DNA of 64,000 bases from Talaromyces rugulosus (taxonomy: Eukaryota; Ascomycota; Eurotiomycetes; Eurotiales; Trichocomaceae), in contig NC_049563.1 of assembly GCF_013368755.1 (NCBI RefSeq), positions 1,550,001 through 1,614,000 of the forward strand. The letters run 5' to 3'. Below the pieces are notes generated by a model. The model made no database searches. It was not told the origin of the DNA and worked only from the letters and a program-made list of their open reading frames with translations. A program made the position numbers and the translations under genes. This document shows, piece after piece, positions 32,216-43,944 of the stretch. The stretch's first letter is position 1. The number at the start of each line of letters is the position of its first letter.

Positions 32216-34768
32216 TCAGCCTGGGCCATTTGCAACGAGATACGACTTGATAAGCGTTTTTTTTTTTTTTTCCCTCCCTTTCGGAAGTTACTTGGTTCTT
32301 CTGCGGTGTCAGATGTGTGGTTGGCGTTTAGGTTAAACAAGTGATATTGGTTTCATTCGTCTCATGCGAGATACCAACGGACCGTTTATTATATTTTTTT
32401 GTTTCTTGTCAATTATTTAGGATTGATATCGGGCCAACTTGGGCCTGGGCAGTGAATAGAACTGTTGATAATAAACCGAATCACCGGCTTTGGAGCAAAC
32501 TTCCAGACCCAAGTAACTGTAGCATCACGCTGACGCATGATACAGGTCATGTGATTGGATTGGAGATGAAACAGGACTGTAGACTTTACAGTAGAGCAGT
32601 AGACTGATGAATGAATAGCCCAACGTGGACGAGGCCGATTGGCGATTGAAAATTCGGGGTAGCCTAGTAGTGTGATGTGTGATGTGTGATGTGTGGTGTG
32701 AGTTGGCGGGGCGGCGATGACTTGTCACTTAATGTGTGTCATCTAGCTTAGGCATACATTGTACATGTAGTACTAAGTAGTAGTAGTGCCTATTATTTGA
32801 TACTGACATGCAGTCTATGCATTGAAAATGTATACAGGTTTACAGTTTTGAAACGTTATTAATCCGGTTAACCAGAGCAATAATTCAGATGAGCAAATTA
32901 TGCAAAAGACAAGGTAGCACAATTAACCCCGGGTTGTCCAAAATTGATTAATTGATACCTAAGCAAGGAGGGGCAAGACCCACCTCCTTCTGCATCGATT
33001 CAATTTTTACGATGCTTGGAGCCTGAGGTCGTCAATACGAATTACTTACTACGTGGCCAGCTAAAACGAACTAACAAATGCCTCGTGGGACATGTAAGTT
33101 TATTTCTTGTTAGATTCGCCACCCGGACTGGCCGCGGTTTTTTGTTTTTGTTTCCTGCTGGAGGGGGGCAAATCATCTGCGAACTTTTGCCGCTTAATGC
33201 ATGCATGCATGCATGCATAGGAGAGGGCATGCACAGTTGCACCATTTCGGCTCAGCGCTAGCGTTTGAGCACGACTACCGAGTACTACGTATGTATGTAT
33301 CATGCAAGCACGCGAGCATGTCGAGGAAAAGGGTCATCAAAGCTACAGTATTTTTTTCTTTAACAAAACCAACAATTTTCATTTTGAAAACACGCATAAA
33401 GACAAGACCTTTGTCCATGGATATACTCGGAGGGTTCGCAATTGGCGGTCAGAAAGAAGGCTGCATGGGTGGGGCCCGGCCCGGCAGCCACCGTAAGCTC
33501 CGACCAATCATCGCACATAGAACCCGAATCTAACTATTTCCGGCCTAGTCAGCTGTGATGAACCATGGGAGCGCGCCAGACCTTAAAACCTTTTTTTTTT
33601 TTTTTTTTTTTTTTTTTGTGCTTTGCGCTCTTCGTGTTTGTCTTTTTCCTAACTGAGTCGATGGTGGTCAAAGGTCCTCGCCGACTGGCCCCTCGCACCG
33701 CGTTCACCGCATTTTTAGCTAGCCAGTCTACTAGCCCGTTTAACCAGTCATCTGGTCGATAAGATTTTAAAGAGAGAGGGTCCTGCAAGGCGCTAAAACA
33801 GGTTGCAGGCAGCAAAGCATTGGCCAGCAGAAAAAAAAAAAAAATTAAAGCGATGATGCAACCTGCACAGCACATCAACCTATTCGAGTTTCATCTGGTC
33901 GTGGCCTGTGAGCGGTAACTGGCTGTTGACAATAAACTCATGCAGCGACCGCGTTGTTATTATTTTGTATATTATTTTCGTAGTGGTGGGCTCAATGCTT
34001 TTTCCGTGCTTATCAGTTTATGATATCACCCAGTATTTCGCAATAATAATAGTAATCACCAACTTGATCAAGGCAACACTCGCCTCATTATTTCGTTTTA
34101 CCGCGACTAGTTAGTACCCTGGTGGTTTACCACTACCAACCGCCTAGTCCCAATCCTGCCCAAGCTCCCAACGCTAGGTTACCTGTCACTGTGACAACGA
34201 GCGCCTAACGGTTGCTGCCCCGCCGGTCAGTTGAGTCAATGCTTGATCAAGAAAGCGAATTGGACCTGCTTTTTGCTGTGAGAGAAAAGGGAAAAAAAAA
34301 GAGGACCGCCGGACGAGCTAAGCGTCAGTAAGTAGTGACAAGACTCGGTGGTGACTAGTCGTATAGTCGGCGCATCAGACCCGGTCCTTCCTAGTTGGTC
34401 AGGGAGCTACTATTATTACTCACCACCGTTCCTGCCTGAGGAGTTTTTTTTCTCTCTTCCTTCCTCTCTCCTACTCTATCTAACTCTTACGCCAACTCTT
34501 AATCCTCACGTTGTGTCACGAATCTTATTGATACCCTTCTGCTCGTGTGTTTTGCTTGTTTTTGCTTTGTCTCTCTACTTGCCAGTCAAATTTGCCAAAA
34601 AAAGAAAAAAGAAAGAAGAAAAATCTTTTGTACTTGTACTTGTACTCTGCCGCTTACCTCAAGAGAGAAGTTCATTGTTTCAGCAAATTCTCACGAGTAC
34701 TTGTTTCATAACGGCCTTTCTTGCTTCTTGCTTCTTGCTATATTTTACGACCGTGACGAATTCAAGCT
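32216..34768. other. 2.5-kb intergenic region, leader of the acidic protein gene
   Basis: No gene supported. Contains T-runs (32255-32271 and 33591-33617), an A-run near 33831-33844, TGTGATG-type repeats at 32671-32692, and (ATGC)n at 33197-33218. From about 34440 on it is strongly T/C-rich, as is usual before highly expressed fungal genes. Confidence 0.5.
33197..33218. repeat. (ATGC)n microsatellite
   Basis: Five ATGC units plus AT. Self-complementary, so it could extrude a hairpin. Confidence 0.8.
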
Positions 34769-37700
34769 ATGGCCGCTGTCGCTGCTGCTACTGAACCTGG
34801 TAAGTTCTCTCTGCTTAAACATATATCAAAAGTTTTTTTTTTTTTTAAAGAGCTATGCTGATCGCGCGTAGTTCTCGATGACGCCAAAAACGGCCTTAGC
34901 GTTGCTGCCACTCCCGCCGATGTAGAGGATACGACAGCGTCTAAGAAGAAGAAGAAGAACAAGAAGAAGAAGGGCAAGAAGAACGCTGCTGCAGAAGCTG
35001 CTCCCGCCGCCGCCGCCGCCACCGAGACTCCTGGTGAGTCTCAAGAGGCTGACGACGACGTCAAGGCCGAGGACGAGAAAGCGCCCGAAGCTGCCGACAA
35101 ACCTGTCGAGGAGGTCAAGGCGGACGCAGTAGCCGAATCTACACCTGAAGCTCCCGCCGAGGTCGCGCCGCCTGTCGAGGAAAAGGCTGTCGAGGAGAAA
35201 GCAGAAGAGCCCTCCGTGACCGAGTCTGCTCCTGAACCACCCAAAGAACAAGCAGCCGAGTCCAGCGAGAGCCCAGCGGATGCGCCTGTCGAGGAGCAGA
35301 AAGAGCCAGAATCGAAGCCTGCCGAGGCTGCCGAAGAACATGCTCCGGTAGAGCCCACTGAAGCTGAGCCGGCCACGGAAGAGTCTGCTCCCGAACCTGC
35401 TGCAAAGGAAGAGGCACAACCTGCTGAAGAGACTGCTACTGTAGAGGGGCAGGCCCCCGAATCGAAGGAGTCAGAGGTCCCGGAAGCTGCAGCAGAGTCG
35501 AACACGGTTGAACCGGTAGCTGCAGCTCCAGAGCCCGAGTCGCAGGAGACCGAAGCAGCTAACACTACACCTGAAGCTCCTGTTGAGACTGCCACTGCCG
35601 AAGAAGTTTCACCACCGGCCGAGGAGGAGGCTAAGGACGAGCCAGTTGTTCAGGAAACAGCTGAAACGGTCGAACCATCCACCGAGAAGGCCGAGTCCGC
35701 GCCGGAACCAGCGGTCGCCGAAGCTCCCAGCACTGAGGAGCCTAAGGAAGAGCCTAAGGAGGAAGCTAAAGAGAAGCCAGAGGCTGTCAACACTGTTGAC
35801 GAAGCTGAATCTATCGCGCCCGCCTCTGACGAGCCTGTCGCAAAGGAGGAGGAACCTACCGTGGAACAACCTGTTGAAACCACGGGAAATGCCAAGGAAG
35901 CCGCAGCTGAACCAGTTGTAGAAGCTTTTACCAAGGAACCGACTGCTGAGACCCCTGAGGAACCAGCCGCCACCACGGAAGAAGCCGCTCCTGAGCCAGT
36001 CAAGGAAGAAGCACCTGTTAAACCCTCCGAACCAGCTGTTGAGCCAGCTGCTGAGGAAGAAAAGACAGCCGAACCGTCTGAACCAGTTGTGGCTGCCGTC
36101 GAACCGACTGCTGCAGCCACCGAAGCAGTAGAAGAACCGGCTGCTGAGACGACACAAGCTACGGAAGAAACTGCGCTAGCTGAGGAACCTGAGGCTGCTG
36201 TAGAGGCTAAAACCGAGCTAGTTGCTGAATCTGCTAATACTTCCGACGAGAAGCCTGCTGAAGCAGCCCCAGAGACCTCGGAAGCACCTGCTGAGAAGAC
36301 GGCCGACGTTGCTGAAGATTCAGAAGACAAAGAGACGGCTGTGGAAGAATCTAAGCCTGAAGCTGTTGAAACGACAGAGCCTGCTGCCGCTGATGTTCCG
36401 GTTAAAGAAACGCCTGACGAGAAAGCCGCAGACGAGCCAGAACCCTCTCTAGAGAAAGCCGAGACCTCGACCGAAACCGTTGAACCTACACACGAGCCGG
36501 TCGAACAACCCACTGAAGTAGCAGAAGAGCCCGCAAAGGAGCAAGCCGCCGAGCCAGCTCCAGCTGTGGAGGAGTCTGCCATCGAAGTTGCGGCCACGGA
36601 GGCACCCAAAGAAGCACCTGCTGCTCCAGCTGTGGAAGAAACAGTCGATCAGACTGCTGCCGAACCCGTCGAGGCCGCAGAGCCTGTTGCCGAAGCTGCC
36701 GAAGAATTCGCCAAGGCAGAGGAAGAGCCTGTCACTGAGGCTAAGGAAGCTCCTATTGAAGCACCTGCGACCGAAGAGACACCGGCTTCCACCACAGAGG
36801 CGGCAGTGGAACCAGCTGTATCGGAAGCTGTTGAAGCCGTAGCCGAAGCCGAACAACCTGAAGAGAAACCCGAGGAACCTGCGGCAGTAGAGGCAGTCAA
36901 GGAGTCTTCTACGGAACCAGCCACAGAAGCTGCTGCTCCTGAACCAGTCGAGCATTCAGAAGCCGAAAAGCCCACTGAGAAAGCTGTCGAAGAAACCGCG
37001 GCAGCCGAACCAGCTACATCAGAAGCGGTTGAAGCTGCAGCTGAAGTTGAACAACCTAAAGAGAAATCAGAGGAACCTACGGTAGTCGAGGCAGTCGAGG
37101 AGTCTTCTGCTAAACCAGCCACAGAAGCTGAGAAGCCCGTCGAGGAAGCTATCGAAGAACCTGCGGCAGCCGAACCAGCTGCATCAGAGGAATCTGCAGC
37201 AGTCAAGGAGTCTTCGACGGAACCAGCCAAGGAAGCTGCTGCTCCCCAGCCAGTCGAGCCAGTCGAGCCTTCAGAAGCCGAGAAACCGACCGAGGAAGCT
37301 GTCGAAGAACCTGCGGCAACCGAACCGGTTGAAGAACCCTCCGCTGTTGAAGCAACCGCTCCTCAGGTAGCCGAACCAGAAGCTGTCGAGGAACCTGTCA
37401 AGGAAGCAGCCACCGAAGTCGAAGCACCCAAGCCCGCTGCTCCTGAACCAGCTGAGCCTGAAGCCGAGAAACCCACTGAGGAAGCTGTCGAAAAACCTGC
37501 GGCAGTAGAACCGGTTGAAGAACTCGTCGCTGGTGAAGTAACTGCCCCCGAGGCAGTCGAACCAGAAGCTGTCAAAGGAGCGGCTACCGAAGTCGAAGAA
37601 CCCAAGCCTACTGAGGCTGAGCCTAGTCAAGAACCCGTCGAGACCGTTTCTACCGAGGAGGTCAAGGAAGTCGCCGTCGAGGAACCAACCCCCGTCACTG

Positions 37701-40021
37701 CAGCTGCTGAGCCTCAAAGTGCAGAAGAACCAGCCGCCAAGCCAAGCGAAGCACCGATCGAGCAACCCTCTACCGAAACCATAGAAGAGAAGACCGGCGA
37801 ACCTGCTGTCGAGGCTGTAAAGGAGGAACCTGCTGAGCCTGCAGCCGCCGTCGACGAGACTCAAGTCCCCGAAGTGCTCTCGACAGAAGCCACGGTCGAA
37901 ACTGCCGCCAAGGAAGTCCCAGAGCCAGCTTCGGAAGCTACTGAAGCATCTTTTGAGCCTGTGGCTCCTGCCGAGGAACCTGTTGAAGGAACCAAAGCTG
38001 CTGAGCCTGTTGAGCCTACCATCGAAAAGGAGGAGCCTGTTGAAGAAGTCAAGGCTTCCGAATCTGTCGAGGAACCGGTCGAAGAGACTCAAGCTACAGA
38101 CGTGCCTTCTACAGAAGCCCCGGCTGAGCCCACTGTCGAGACAGTGATAGAGCCCACCCCAGAAGATACTGAGGCACCTGCTGAAGAACCCAAGGCAGAG
38201 GAGCCTGTTGAGGAAGTCAAGGCTTCTGAACCTGTCGAGGCGACTGTTCAGGCAACTGAAGAAGCTAAGACTGCAGAGACTACTGAGACTACTGAGACGC
38301 CTTTAGAGACCGTTGAAGCCGAAGCCACTGACAAAGCACCCGAGGTTGAAGAAATCAAGGCCGCTGAGCCAGTGGAAGCACCTGTCGAAGCACCTGTCGA
38401 AGCCACTGACGAAGCACCCGAGGTTGAAGGAACCAAGGCCGCTGAGCCAGTCGAAGCACCAGTCGATGCACCAGTCGAGGCGCCAGTCGATGCAGCTGTG
38501 GAAGCACCCGTTGAAGCACCTGCTGAGGCAGCTGTGGAGGAACCTGTCGAAGAGACCAAGGCTAAAGAGGTTCCTGCTGCAGATGAAGTTGAATCCGCTG
38601 CAGAACCCATAACAGCACCTGCTGAGTTCGAGGCTGTGGAGGAGAAGCCTGTAGAAGCACTCGTGGAAGCACCTGTGGAAGCACCAGTCGATGCACCAGT
38701 CGAGGCGCCAGTCGATGCAGCTGTGGAAGCACCCGTTGAAGCACCTGCTGAGGCAGCTGTGGAGGAACCTGTCGAAGAGACCAAGGCTAAAGAGGTTCCT
38801 GCTGCATCTGAAGTTGAACCCACTACAGAACCCGTAACAGCACCTGTTGAGGTCAAGGCTGTGGAGGAGAAGCCTGTCGAGGCCGTGAATGAGGGCCCTG
38901 CCGAAACTGTTCAAGAAACCCCCGCTCAGCCTACCGAAGAAAAGACAACCGTTGAAGAGCCCACAAATTCTCAGGAAGAAACCGCTGAAAAAGTCGAAGA
39001 GTCCGAGGCACCATCCACTTCCGAGAAGGTAGGAATTGCTGCCGGTGTTGTAGCTGGTGCTGGGGCCATTGCGGCTGCAGCTGTGGTTGCTTCTGACAAG
39101 ACCGCGGAAGGAAAGCCCAAAGAGAAGACCCCCGAGCCTATTGAAGAGCCCTCCAAGGTTGATCACGTGGAAGCCTTACCGGTCAAGGCTGAAAAAGCAG
39201 AGCCTGTCGCCGAAATTAAAGAACCAGCTCCTGCCGAAAAGTCTGTGACCGACGTCCAAGAAACCCCCGTTGTCAATGGCGACAAAGCTGTCCCAGTTGA
39301 GGAACAAGTTCCAGAAGCCCCAGCGGTTGAAGACAAAAAGGAGCTAGTCCCTGTTGCTGAAGATAAGCCTACAGTGACCAAAGCGCCTTCCAAAGAGTTC
39401 GGCTCAGACGCTCTTCACGCTATTGAGGCTGTTGGTGGCGCTGGGGCTGTAGCGGCGGCAGTAGCAGTTGTATCGGAGAATACCATTGCCTCTGGTTCCA
39501 AGGAATCACAGCCCAAGGAAGCTGTTGTCGAAGATCAGAAGACTGAGACTGTTCCCATCCCTACCATTGAAGCTCCATCGGAGGGCGCAGATGGAAAGAA
39601 AGCAGTTGACGTTAAAGAGCCACCGACTCCTGAGCCCGAAGCCGACCCAGCCCTGCAGTTGCTTGCTAAAGACCGCGAGACACTCCTTAAACAACTGGGA
39701 GGCTCCGTCTCTGCGCTGAATTTGCTTGGTGACAGCACTGCGGCCGGAGAGCGCATCAAGTCCTTTTGCCAGGAGAGTTACGTCTCAGAGCCTGCTGGGC
39801 CTTCGGCAACAAACGAAACAGAAGCTGCGCCTTCTTCCTCCAAACCTGCAAAGGATGATGGCAAGCCCCAGAAAGATGATGACACAAGATCAACTGCAGG
39901 GGGTTCGGCGACAGCTATTTCATTGAAATCGGAAAATTGGTTGAAGGCTATCTTCCGCTCAATTTGGAATACAATCTTTGGCAACTTTTTTGGTATTCGC
40001 CGAGGCAGATCTGCAGAATAA
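34769..40021 (+). CDS. very long acidic Glu/Ala/Pro/Val-rich disordered protein
   Basis: Exon 1 is 34769-34799 (MAAVAAATEP), exon 2 is 34872-40021; the product has 1726 residues. A Lys-rich patch (residues about 35-48) follows the start. Then about 1350 residues are built of loose EEP/AAE/VEA-type repeats with nearly no other residue types. Two Gly/Ala hydrophobic segments come late: GIAAGVVAGAGAIAAAAVV (about 1396-1416) and a similar VGGAGAVAAAVAVV (about 1530). A better-conserved tail holds LAKDRETLLKQLGGSVSAL and ends WLKAIFRSIWNTIFGNFFG plus RRGR, an amphipathic, probably membrane-binding helix. The gene family is not recognised. By style it resembles septal-pore or Woronin-body tethers, but this is only a guess. 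Confidence 0.85.
38461..38805 (+). repeat. 225-bp in-frame tandem duplication inside the acidic protein
   Basis: 38461-38580 and 38686-38805 are identical over 120 bases, with a period of 225 bases (75 codons). The flanking parts of the period are similar but diverged. Both copies encode APVDAAVEAPVEAPAEAAVE. The identity at synonymous sites shows a recent event. Confidence 0.85.
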
Positions 40022-40360
40022 GCTTGCAACATTACAAAATGCAAGTGTAGATGACTGAAGAGTTTTTGTTGTGATGGATATACCCGCGCAATGTTTGATT
40101 ATGTTTTGAGAATGGAAAATCTCCTGTAATTGTCTGGTTATTGTTTTGTTTGATGTTGGTTTTTTTGTTATTACGATTTTCTTCTGTTTACTTGATGTCC
40201 AGTTTATGTCTTTGTGATGAACGAACGATACCTTTCTAGCGTGATGCAATTTGTTGTCTAGCTCAAGGAGAGGCTATGTGTTATGAGTAATGATGATATT
40301 TTTAATAAGATTTACATTTCGTTAAATTTTTTTTTGGTTTTCCCTCGTTACATGCCAGTA
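40022..40360. other. intergenic between convergent genes
   Basis: Shared 3' flank of the acidic protein gene (plus) and NOC3 (minus). T-rich; nothing else. Confidence 0.5.
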
Positions 40361-42427
40361 TTACCTGCCAGTAGAGGCAATCAACTTGTCAATATCCAAA
40401 GCAGCAGAACGCACTTCTGGACAGTAATGTAATCGCAATAGCTCCCCTTCCCACACCGTACCAGCAAAGACATTGCTTTGCTCAACATCCACGGCAACGG
40501 GATTAAACACGCCGTCGCCCTTTCGCTCTTCGGTATTCCACAACGGTGCGACTTTGTGTCCGTGCTGTTTGGCCACCTTGCCGAGCAGAGCCAGCGCCGC
40601 AATAGACGATTTCTCGGGCAGCTGGAGTGCGGTCGTCATCAGTCGTTTCGTGAAACCTGCGAGACGCATAGGCGGCACTGTGCCAAGGTTGCGAGCGAGA
40701 AGTGTTGATTGCAGGCAGCGTAGGAGGAGAACCATGGGCGTTTGGAAATTGACTTTGTTTCTCCGCTGAAACGTGGTGTTGTTGTCGGCTTGTCTGGTTC
40801 CTGGGTCTGGTAGGCGTAGGGCCTTTTCAGGGTTGTACTCAATGTCCGAGTTGGTTGAGAGCGGGTATAGAGCGCGGTAGAGATGGGTGATGAAGAAGCT
40901 CAGGTCTAGGTGCAGGGATGACGCGGCCTTGCTGGCATCCTGGCCTTCGAGCAGGGCAAATGCAGTGATTGTGCACAGAAGCACTTCGCGGGTGGACTGT
41001 CTGGCAGTGAGCTCTTCGTCGTTGTCGTCTTCGTCACCGTCGTCACCATTGTCGAGGTTGTCTTCGATTTCAAGACGTGCAATCAGATCTTTCAGGGCTT
41101 CGAGCAGGTCACCGAAGAAGTTTTGGTTGATCAGATGGGCGTACTTGGCGAGACCTTCGAGCACAGCGCCCATAAGTTTTGGGTGGCGCAGTTTGAGAAT
41201 GCGGAAATATGTGCCAAAGACCAGCTTCAATGTCTCAGCCTGGTTCCTTTCCCGCGCTTCATGGCTGACAAGGGCGTCGGCCTCCTGCATGTCCTTGGCA
41301 ACTGCTTTGCGCTCCTTTTCGACTTTGCGTTCCTTCTTGGTGCGGAATTCTTTCTTGTTCTTTCCTTTCTTGCCATATGTTTCGGGCTCTTCGCGGTCGA
41401 CTCGATCCCGCGAGCCCTTGGAGGAGAACTCGGCCAGCAGTCGGAGATGAAGGAATGTATCGAGGGTAGACTCGTGGACGTGGAAATCCTTTGCCTTCAT
41501 CATTTTGGACAGCAGCCCGACAGCCTCGAGGGAGACGATGCCGTCGTCGTCCTTGGCAAAGATTTCTTCCATTGTTTCCCGGCATTTGACAAAGTCGGTG
41601 TCGACGCGGCGTTTGGATAGACGGTTGACCAGGATTTTGAGCAGCTCGAGACGCTGGTTGAAATGTGGCACGGCAATAAGCATGTTGCATACGCAGCCCA
41701 CGGCGACGGTCCGCAGGCCAGCTTCGTCCTTGTTGTTTCGTTGTCTGCTACCCCTGCAGAGGGTTGTCAACTGTTGTACATAGTGCACATAGGATGAGAG
41801 CAGCGACTGCTCGAAGCCCCTCAGCTGGCGGACCTCTTTTGAGATTTTTTCGTTCTTGCCGACTTCCTCGGCAATGGGACGGATTCTGTAGCCCGGAATA
41901 ACATCCTTGAATATAGCAGCCTGGGTGGCCAGGGCCAGTTTCTTGATTGCAGGATGTGTGCTGGTCTTGTCAACGTAGTCGGCCAGTTTTCTAAACAGCT
42001 TGATATGTTCCTCTGGGTCTTCGTTGATCAACATGGCAATATGTGCCATTTCCTCTTTTGCTTGCACGACTTGCACCTTTAAAGGAACCTTTGGCCCAGC
42101 GGGCTTTTCTTCTTTCTCTTCTTCGTCTTCTTTCTCTGCACTGTCATTCTCCGAATCCGAGTCTAGGAAGCTGTCCGCATCGCCTGCTGCGGCATCGTCG
42201 GATTCGCTGACCTGCACGAGACCCTCTGACGTCTTGATCGGAAGACGGGTCTTTTCTTGTGCTTTCTTCTTGCCCTTTCGAGGCCGCTGCTCGTAGTCCT
42301 GCTCCAGATCCCACTCGGCAGCATTGCTGTAGAAATTTTGCTTGATGGTGGCAGACTTTGGGGCGGGGGAGGCCTCGTCGTCGGACGGGGAGAGCCGTAT
42401 TCTCTTTGTTGCTCGAGACGGTGCCAT
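40361..42427 (-). CDS. NOC3: nucleolar complex protein Noc3
   Basis: Nucleolar factor that with Noc2 moves pre-60S particles from nucleolus to nucleoplasm; in yeast it is also linked to replication initiation. Intronless, 688 residues from ATG 42427 (MAPSRATKRIRLSPSDDE). An upstream in-frame start would add 37 basic residues and is less likely. N-terminus basic then acidic (DSDSENDSAEKEDEEEKEEK). The Noc3 N-terminal domain: LRGFEQSLLSSYVHYVQQL, AVGCVCNMLIAVPHFNQR. Then KKNK/KKERK-rich linker, and the CBF/Mak21-type domain (FGTYFRILKLRHPKLMGAVLEGLAKYAHLINQNFFGDLL; RCLQSTLLARNLGTVPPMRLAGFTKRL). It shares a divergent promoter with NIP7. Confidence 0.93.
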   Translation of the reverse strand: MAPSRATKRIRLSPSDDEASPAPKSATIKQNFYSNAAEWDLEQDYEQRPRKGKKKAQEKTRLPIKTSEGLVQVSESDDAAAGDADSFLDSDSENDSAEKEDEEEKEEKPAGPKVPLKVQVVQAKEEMAHIAMLINEDPEEHIKLFRKLADYVDKTSTHPAIKKLALATQAAIFKDVIPGYRIRPIAEEVGKNEKISKEVRQLRGFEQSLLSSYVHYVQQLTTLCRGSRQRNNKDEAGLRTVAVGCVCNMLIAVPHFNQRLELLKILVNRLSKRRVDTDFVKCRETMEEIFAKDDDGIVSLEAVGLLSKMMKAKDFHVHESTLDTFLHLRLLAEFSSKGSRDRVDREEPETYGKKGKNKKEFRTKKERKVEKERKAVAKDMQEADALVSHEARERNQAETLKLVFGTYFRILKLRHPKLMGAVLEGLAKYAHLINQNFFGDLLEALKDLIARLEIEDNLDNGDDGDEDDNDEELTARQSTREVLLCTITAFALLEGQDASKAASSLHLDLSFFITHLYRALYPLSTNSDIEYNPEKALRLPDPGTRQADNNTTFQRRNKVNFQTPMVLLLRCLQSTLLARNLGTVPPMRLAGFTKRLMTTALQLPEKSSIAALALLGKVAKQHGHKVAPLWNTEERKGDGVFNPVAVDVEQSNVFAGTVWEGELLRLHYCPEVRSAALDIDKLIASTGR

Positions 42428-42690
42428 TGTAGAATATAATTCTGAGCGATAACGCACAAATTGTCTTCGTCGTGCTTCTCGAGTGTGTTTGTTGCGTGGT
42501 TGCTTCTCACTACTGCGTCTCGACTTTTTTCGTGCCAAGAGTTCGCGCTAGCCTACATTGGGAACCGCTCCACTTTTTCCAGTTTCCGCGGAGCTTTTTT
42601 TATTTTTTATCTTGGAATTTCGAGATAGTGATCAACACATTATACAACAACAACATCTCGATCGAAACAGCATCGAAAACAGAAGCCATC
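42428..42690. promoter_or_regulatory. divergent promoter NOC3 / NIP7
   Basis: Only 263 bases separate the two start codons. Both genes serve 60S ribosome assembly, so a common promoter would co-express them. T-rich tracts (42593-42610) lie toward NIP7. I find no exact PAC or RRPE element. Confidence 0.6.
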
Positions 42691-43465
42691 ATGCGGTCCC
42701 TCACAGAAGAGGAAACCAAGACGCTTTTCCAGAAACTCGCGCACTACACCGGCCGGTCGCTCAACCAGCTCATCCAGCCGACAGACGAGGACGAGCGCTA
42801 TGTGTTTCGCATCCAGGGCTCGCGCGTGTACTATGTCAAGCTGTCAATTGCAAACCTGGCCACGAGCATTGCGCGAGACAATCTGCTGAGTCTGGGGACG
42901 TGCATTGGCAAATTCACTCGCACGATGAAGTTTCGCATGCACATTACGGCGTACGTTGATCTCATCGTTGGAAGATTTTTTTTGGGACTGGGGCTAACAG
43001 TATGACGGAACAGGCTCGATGTGATTGCCCCTCATGCGCGATACAAGGTGTGGATTCGCCCCAATGGCGAGATGCCCTTTTTATACGGAGGTCATGTCCT
43101 CAAGGCACATACGCTGCGGTGGTCCGAGGATTGTCCCGAAAACAGCGGCTGTGTCGTGTTTTCCCAGGCTGATACGCCTTTGGTGAGTACTCTGCGCTGT
43201 TCATCTTGTTCGTATTTTGAGTCTAACTGTTTTCTAGGGGGTATGTTAATGTTTATCGCTGGAACAAAAGATCAACAACTAATTAGTGAATAGTTCGGTG
43301 TCTCGGCTCGTTCGTCCAGTGCTGCTTCTAAGCTCGAACCGACTGCAATCACAGTGTTTAGACAGGCTGATTTGGGAGAATACCTCCGTGAGGTAAGTTT
43401 TTGTAGAATTTTTCAAGTTGACATGGGCTAACAGCTTGCAGGAAGACACACTGTTCACCTCGTAG
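42691..43465 (+). CDS. NIP7: 60S ribosome biogenesis protein Nip7
   Basis: PUA-domain protein needed for 27S pre-rRNA processing in pre-60S particles. It starts MRSLTEEETKTLFQKLAHYT. Exons: 42691-42950, 43014-43182, a 3-nt exon 43239-43241 (GGG, Gly), then 43294 to about 43394, and a last exon from about 43441 to the TAG at 43463-43465. The product is about 185 residues, the family's size. Blocks: [65 protein letters not shown], and PLGFGVSARS...FRQADLGEYLREEDTLFTS. Without the tiny exon the PLGFGV motif would lack its first Gly. NOC3 lies divergently, DCN1 downstream. Confidence 0.93.
43239..43241 (+). other. putative 3-nt microexon of NIP7 (Gly)
   Basis: GGG lies between a perfect intron end (TTTTCTAG, with CTAAC 10 bases before) and a perfect intron start (GTATGT). 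The flanking introns would be 56 nt (43183-43238) and 52 nt (43242-43293), both normal for this genome. Skipping it gives one 111-nt intron and drops a residue. Confidence 0.7.
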
Positions 43466-43944
43466 TCCATTTTCATTGGGTTGGACCGTGCATTTTTCGG
43501 CGTTCAATTTCTTTGTACGGCGTCACCGGCGAAGTTTTGGGTTTCTGGGTTACTCAAAAGTTATGTTTTTAGTGGAAATAGCAATCAGTAAAATTCAATG
43601 TCTTATGATGGCGGTTTCTTTTATAACTGAGTGCAAGTGCTCAAAAGATAGACGGCGAGTGACTCGACAAGAATATTGAGTTTCAAGCTTCAACTCTTTT
43701 GTCTCCATTCTGGGTCATCTTTTGCATAGCTTGTCACTTGCTATTTTTAGCAAAACCAAAAAGCATTTGTCTTGTTCTGCTCGGACGGATATCTATCTCC
43801 ATCCTGAGCAATTAGTGCTACCCCGCGCGCGCGTCATCTCCATCAGCAAAACGTGACCCCTCACCTCCTTCTCCATCTTTTTATTTTTTTCCCTTTGTTT
43901 GCGCCTACACGCGACCTCACTGGCCTCTTACATATCCGCCCAGT
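43466..43944. other. intergenic, DCN1 promoter
   Basis: T/C-rich toward the DCN1 start (about 43860-43920), with a GCGCGCGCG patch at 43826-43833. No gene. Confidence 0.45.

Noticed and set aside
33549..33878. Minus frame with poly-Lys and poly-Phe
   Set aside because: Created by poly-T and poly-A runs.
35041..39759. Many long open frames on the minus strand and in other plus frames, up to 319 codons
   Set aside because: They are shadows of the E/A/P-rich gene: reversed Glu, Ala, Pro and Val codons almost never make stops. The products are low-complexity Ser/Gly/Phe-rich and have no domains.
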